Shown one piece after another: positions 62,427 through 64,000 of a stretch of DNA of 64,000 nt. The stretch is from Shinella sp. XGS7. Its GTDB lineage: Bacteria; Pseudomonadota; Gammaproteobacteria; Burkholderiales; Burkholderiaceae_C. The stretch's first letter is position 1. Each line of letters begins with the position of its first letter. The notes beneath the pieces are model-generated. The model saw only the letters and a program-made list of their open reading frames with translations, did not search any database and was not told where the DNA came from. The stretch spans positions 4,663,001 to 4,727,000 of the forward strand of contig NZ_CP084758.1 in the NCBI RefSeq assembly GCF_020535565.1. Direction: 5' to 3'. A program made the position numbers and the translations under genes.

Positions 62427-63788
62427 TCATTTGCTGGGCTGCAGCTCGGCCGGCGGCCGGCCGGGCATGGCTTCGGCGCCCAGGGTGGACTCGCCCACCA
62501 GCTCCTCCACCCGCGGCAGCTCGCGCACCTCGCGGATCACGCGGTGACGCCAGACCAGGGCGGTGAGCAGCAGCGCGCCGCAGCCTGCAAAGGCCAGGGC
62601 CGCGCGCAGGCCCAGATGCTCGCCCAGCCAGCCGCCGATCAGGGCGCCGGGCCCGGCGGGCAGCAGGATCAGCCAGCGCATGGTGCTGGTCATGCGGCCC
62701 AGCATGGGCGCGGGCGTCACCGCCTGGCGCAGGGACAGGAAGTTGATGAAGATCAGCACCGCCCCGATGCCGAAGGTGAAAAGCATGAAGGCAAAGGCCG
62801 CGATGCCCAGGCGGTTGGCCGGCGCCAGCGAGAGCAGCAGCCAGCCCAGGCCGCAGATGCCGAAGCCCGCGATCAGGCTGGGCCCGGGGCCAAGATGGCG
62901 GCTGATGCGGTGGCCGAAGACGCTGGCCAGCACCGTGCCCGCGCCCAGGGCCACATAGCTCAGGCCCACGGTCTGGCCCGAGAGGCCCAGGGTGCGCGTG
63001 GCAAAGAGGATCTGCACCACCAGGGCCGCGTTGTGGCAGAGCTGCCAGCCGCCCACGGCCGTGGCCAGGCTCACCAGCAGGCGCTTGTCGCGCACAAAGC
63101 GCACGCCGGCCTTGAGGTCGCGCCAGAAGTCGGCCTCGGGGTGCACGCGCAGCTGCTCCTGCACCTTGATGCCGCGCAGGATCAGGGCCGAGATCAGCAC
63201 CAGCACCGCGTCCACCGCCAGGGCCATGGGCGCACCCAGCACCTTGATCAGGGCGCCGGCAAGACCCGGCCCCGCCACCTCGGCCCCCGAGGAAGCCAGA
63301 GCGTTCTTGGCATGCGCCTCCACCAGGCGGTCGCGCGGCACCACCTGGGTGAGCACGATCTGGGCGGCGCTGCCGGCCGTGGTGTAGACCATGCCCAGCA
63401 CAAAGCCCACCACATAGAGCCAGGTCATGGACAGCCAGCCCATCCAGGCCGCCACGGGCACGGTGGCCACCACCAGGGCCAGGCAGGTCTCGCCCCAGAT
63501 ATAGACCGGCAGCTTGCGCACCCGGTCCAGCCACACGCCCGAGGGCAGGGAGAAGAGCACGAAGGGCACGATCTCCATGGCCGTGAGCAGGCCCATCTGG
63601 GTGGGGCTGGCGTTGAGCAGCAGGGCTGCCGTCAGCGGCAGGGCCAGCATGGTGATCTGGCCGCCCAGGGAGCTGATCAGGATGGAGCTCCAGAGGCGGC
63701 GGTAGATGCGGTCGCGCAGCAGATCCCGCGGGGGCAGGGTCAGGCTTTGCTTGAGCCGGTCAAACCAGGGCATGGGCCGGGTCGACAT
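62427..63788 (-). CDS. MFS transporter (efflux type)
   Basis: 453 residues from ATG 63788, with CTGGAG 7 nt upstream; a longer frame from 63833 is not favoured. Twelve hydrophobic helices. The MFS loop 2-3 motif reads SLPSGVWLDRVRKLPVYIW, and the first part RRLWSSILISSLGGQITMLALPLTAALLLNASPTQMGLLTAMEIVPF matches the MFS_3 (enterobactin exporter-like) group. It likely exports a small molecule or drug; the compound cannot be predicted. Cytoplasmic C-terminal tail of about 40 residues. Confidence 0.93.
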   Translation of the reverse strand: MSTRPMPWFDRLKQSLTLPPRDLLRDRIYRRLWSSILISSLGGQITMLALPLTAALLLNASPTQMGLLTAMEIVPFVLFSLPSGVWLDRVRKLPVYIWGETCLALVVATVPVAAWMGWLSMTWLYVVGFVLGMVYTTAGSAAQIVLTQVVPRDRLVEAHAKNALASSGAEVAGPGLAGALIKVLGAPMALAVDAVLVLISALILRGIKVQEQLRVHPEADFWRDLKAGVRFVRDKRLLVSLATAVGGWQLCHNAALVVQILFATRTLGLSGQTVGLSYVALGAGTVLASVFGHRISRHLGPGPSLIAGFGICGLGWLLLSLAPANRLGIAAFAFMLFTFGIGAVLIFINFLSLRQAVTPAPMLGRMTSTMRWLILLPAGPGALIGGWLGEHLGLRAALAFAGCGALLLTALVWRHRVIREVRELPRVEELVGESTLGAEAMPGRPPAELQPSK

Positions 63789-63914
63789 GGGAATCTCCAG
63801 AAAATGCGCAGCGGCGGCCCCTGGACGGGGCAAGACGGCAGGCTGGCGCCGGGGAAAGACGGAAAGAAGAGACGGTAGCGGGCGGGCGGCCCGCGGGAGC
63901 GGCGCTGGGCGCGC

Positions 63915-64000
63915 TCAGGCTCGCAAGCCGCGCGCGCCCACCGGCACCGCGGCTGGGCCTGCGGTGCGGCGTCTGGTGCGATCGAGCAGCTTGGTCATGG
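63915..64000 (-). CDS. Possible C-terminal end of a gene running off the right edge
   Basis: A minus-strand frame is open from the window edge to a TGA at 63915-63917, ending in an Arg/Ala-rich sequence (VGARGLRA). Only about 28 codons are visible, so neither coding nature nor family can be established. The 126 bp between it and the MFS start show no other feature. Confidence 0.3.
   Translation of the reverse strand, partial: MTKLLDRTRRRTAGPAAVPVGARGLRA

Overview
The window looks like a chromosomal segment of a GC-rich betaproteobacterium, most likely a Burkholderiales member near the Roseateles/Leptothrix-type genera. This is inferred from the GC-rich, CTG/GTG-dominated codon use, the HIT-DUF971-ubiE and ubiJ-ubiB arrangement, the exosortase-B (EpsD to EpsI) polysaccharide locus and the fused FAD/Fe-S DUF3683 dehydrogenase. 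No rRNA, tRNA or species marker is present, so genus is not claimed.

Layout. 1-5556: a sodium:solute symporter cut by the window edge, and a large membrane histidine kinase with a seven-bladed-propeller-type sensor. 5617-7700: ubiB and ubiJ. 7885-41190: a ~33 kb exopolysaccharide (EPS) locus. Its left arm (+) holds the priming phosphotransferase, an EpsL-like outer-membrane barrel, galE, manC, a TviB-type dehydrogenase and rfbBDAC; ugd and a UDP-glucuronate 4-epimerase follow on the minus strand. The middle (+) holds a DUF535 gene, wecB, a WecG/TagA transferase and a heparinase-type lipoprotein. The right arm is one long minus-strand operon: epsD-epsE-epsF-epsG-xrtB-epsI-wzx-wzy-GT2-GT2-acetyltransferase-GT4-heparinase. 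41503-43182: ubiE, DUF971 and HIT genes. Since ubiE and ubiJ-ubiB share strand and order, the EPS locus seems to sit inside an ancestral ubiE-ubiJ-ubiB cluster.

43491-51902: a chemoreceptor, a small secreted protein, two substrate-binding proteins and the 1305-residue FAD/Fe-S dehydrogenase. 52302-57386: the glycerol-3-phosphate uptake operon ugpBAEC-ugpQ. 57543-61364: a low-GC islet with one 1273-residue SIR2-domain protein, preceded by about 16 copies of a perfect 7-bp tandem repeat; it resembles an acquired single-gene anti-phage system with a possible contingency repeat. 61784-63788: a GNAT acetyltransferase and an MFS transporter.

How the EPS genes work together: the nucleotide-sugar genes could supply UDP-Glc/Gal, GDP-Man, dTDP-Rha, UDP-GlcA/GalA, UDP-ManNAc and a HexNAc-uronate. 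The priming enzyme and glycosyltransferases would build a lipid-linked repeat, Wzx/Wzy flip and polymerise it, EpsF/EpsG set chain length, EpsE/EpsD/EpsL export it, and XrtB/EpsI form the exosortase part.

A data-quality theme runs through the window. Single-C losses in C runs break the priming transferase and ugpB, paired small deletions garble about 52 codons of ugpC, and internal stretches of rfbB, rfbA, ugpA, ugpE and ugpC switch to a CTC/GTC-rich, alphaproteobacterium-like codon style. Either true recombination or a chimeric consensus from a mixed sample could explain this.
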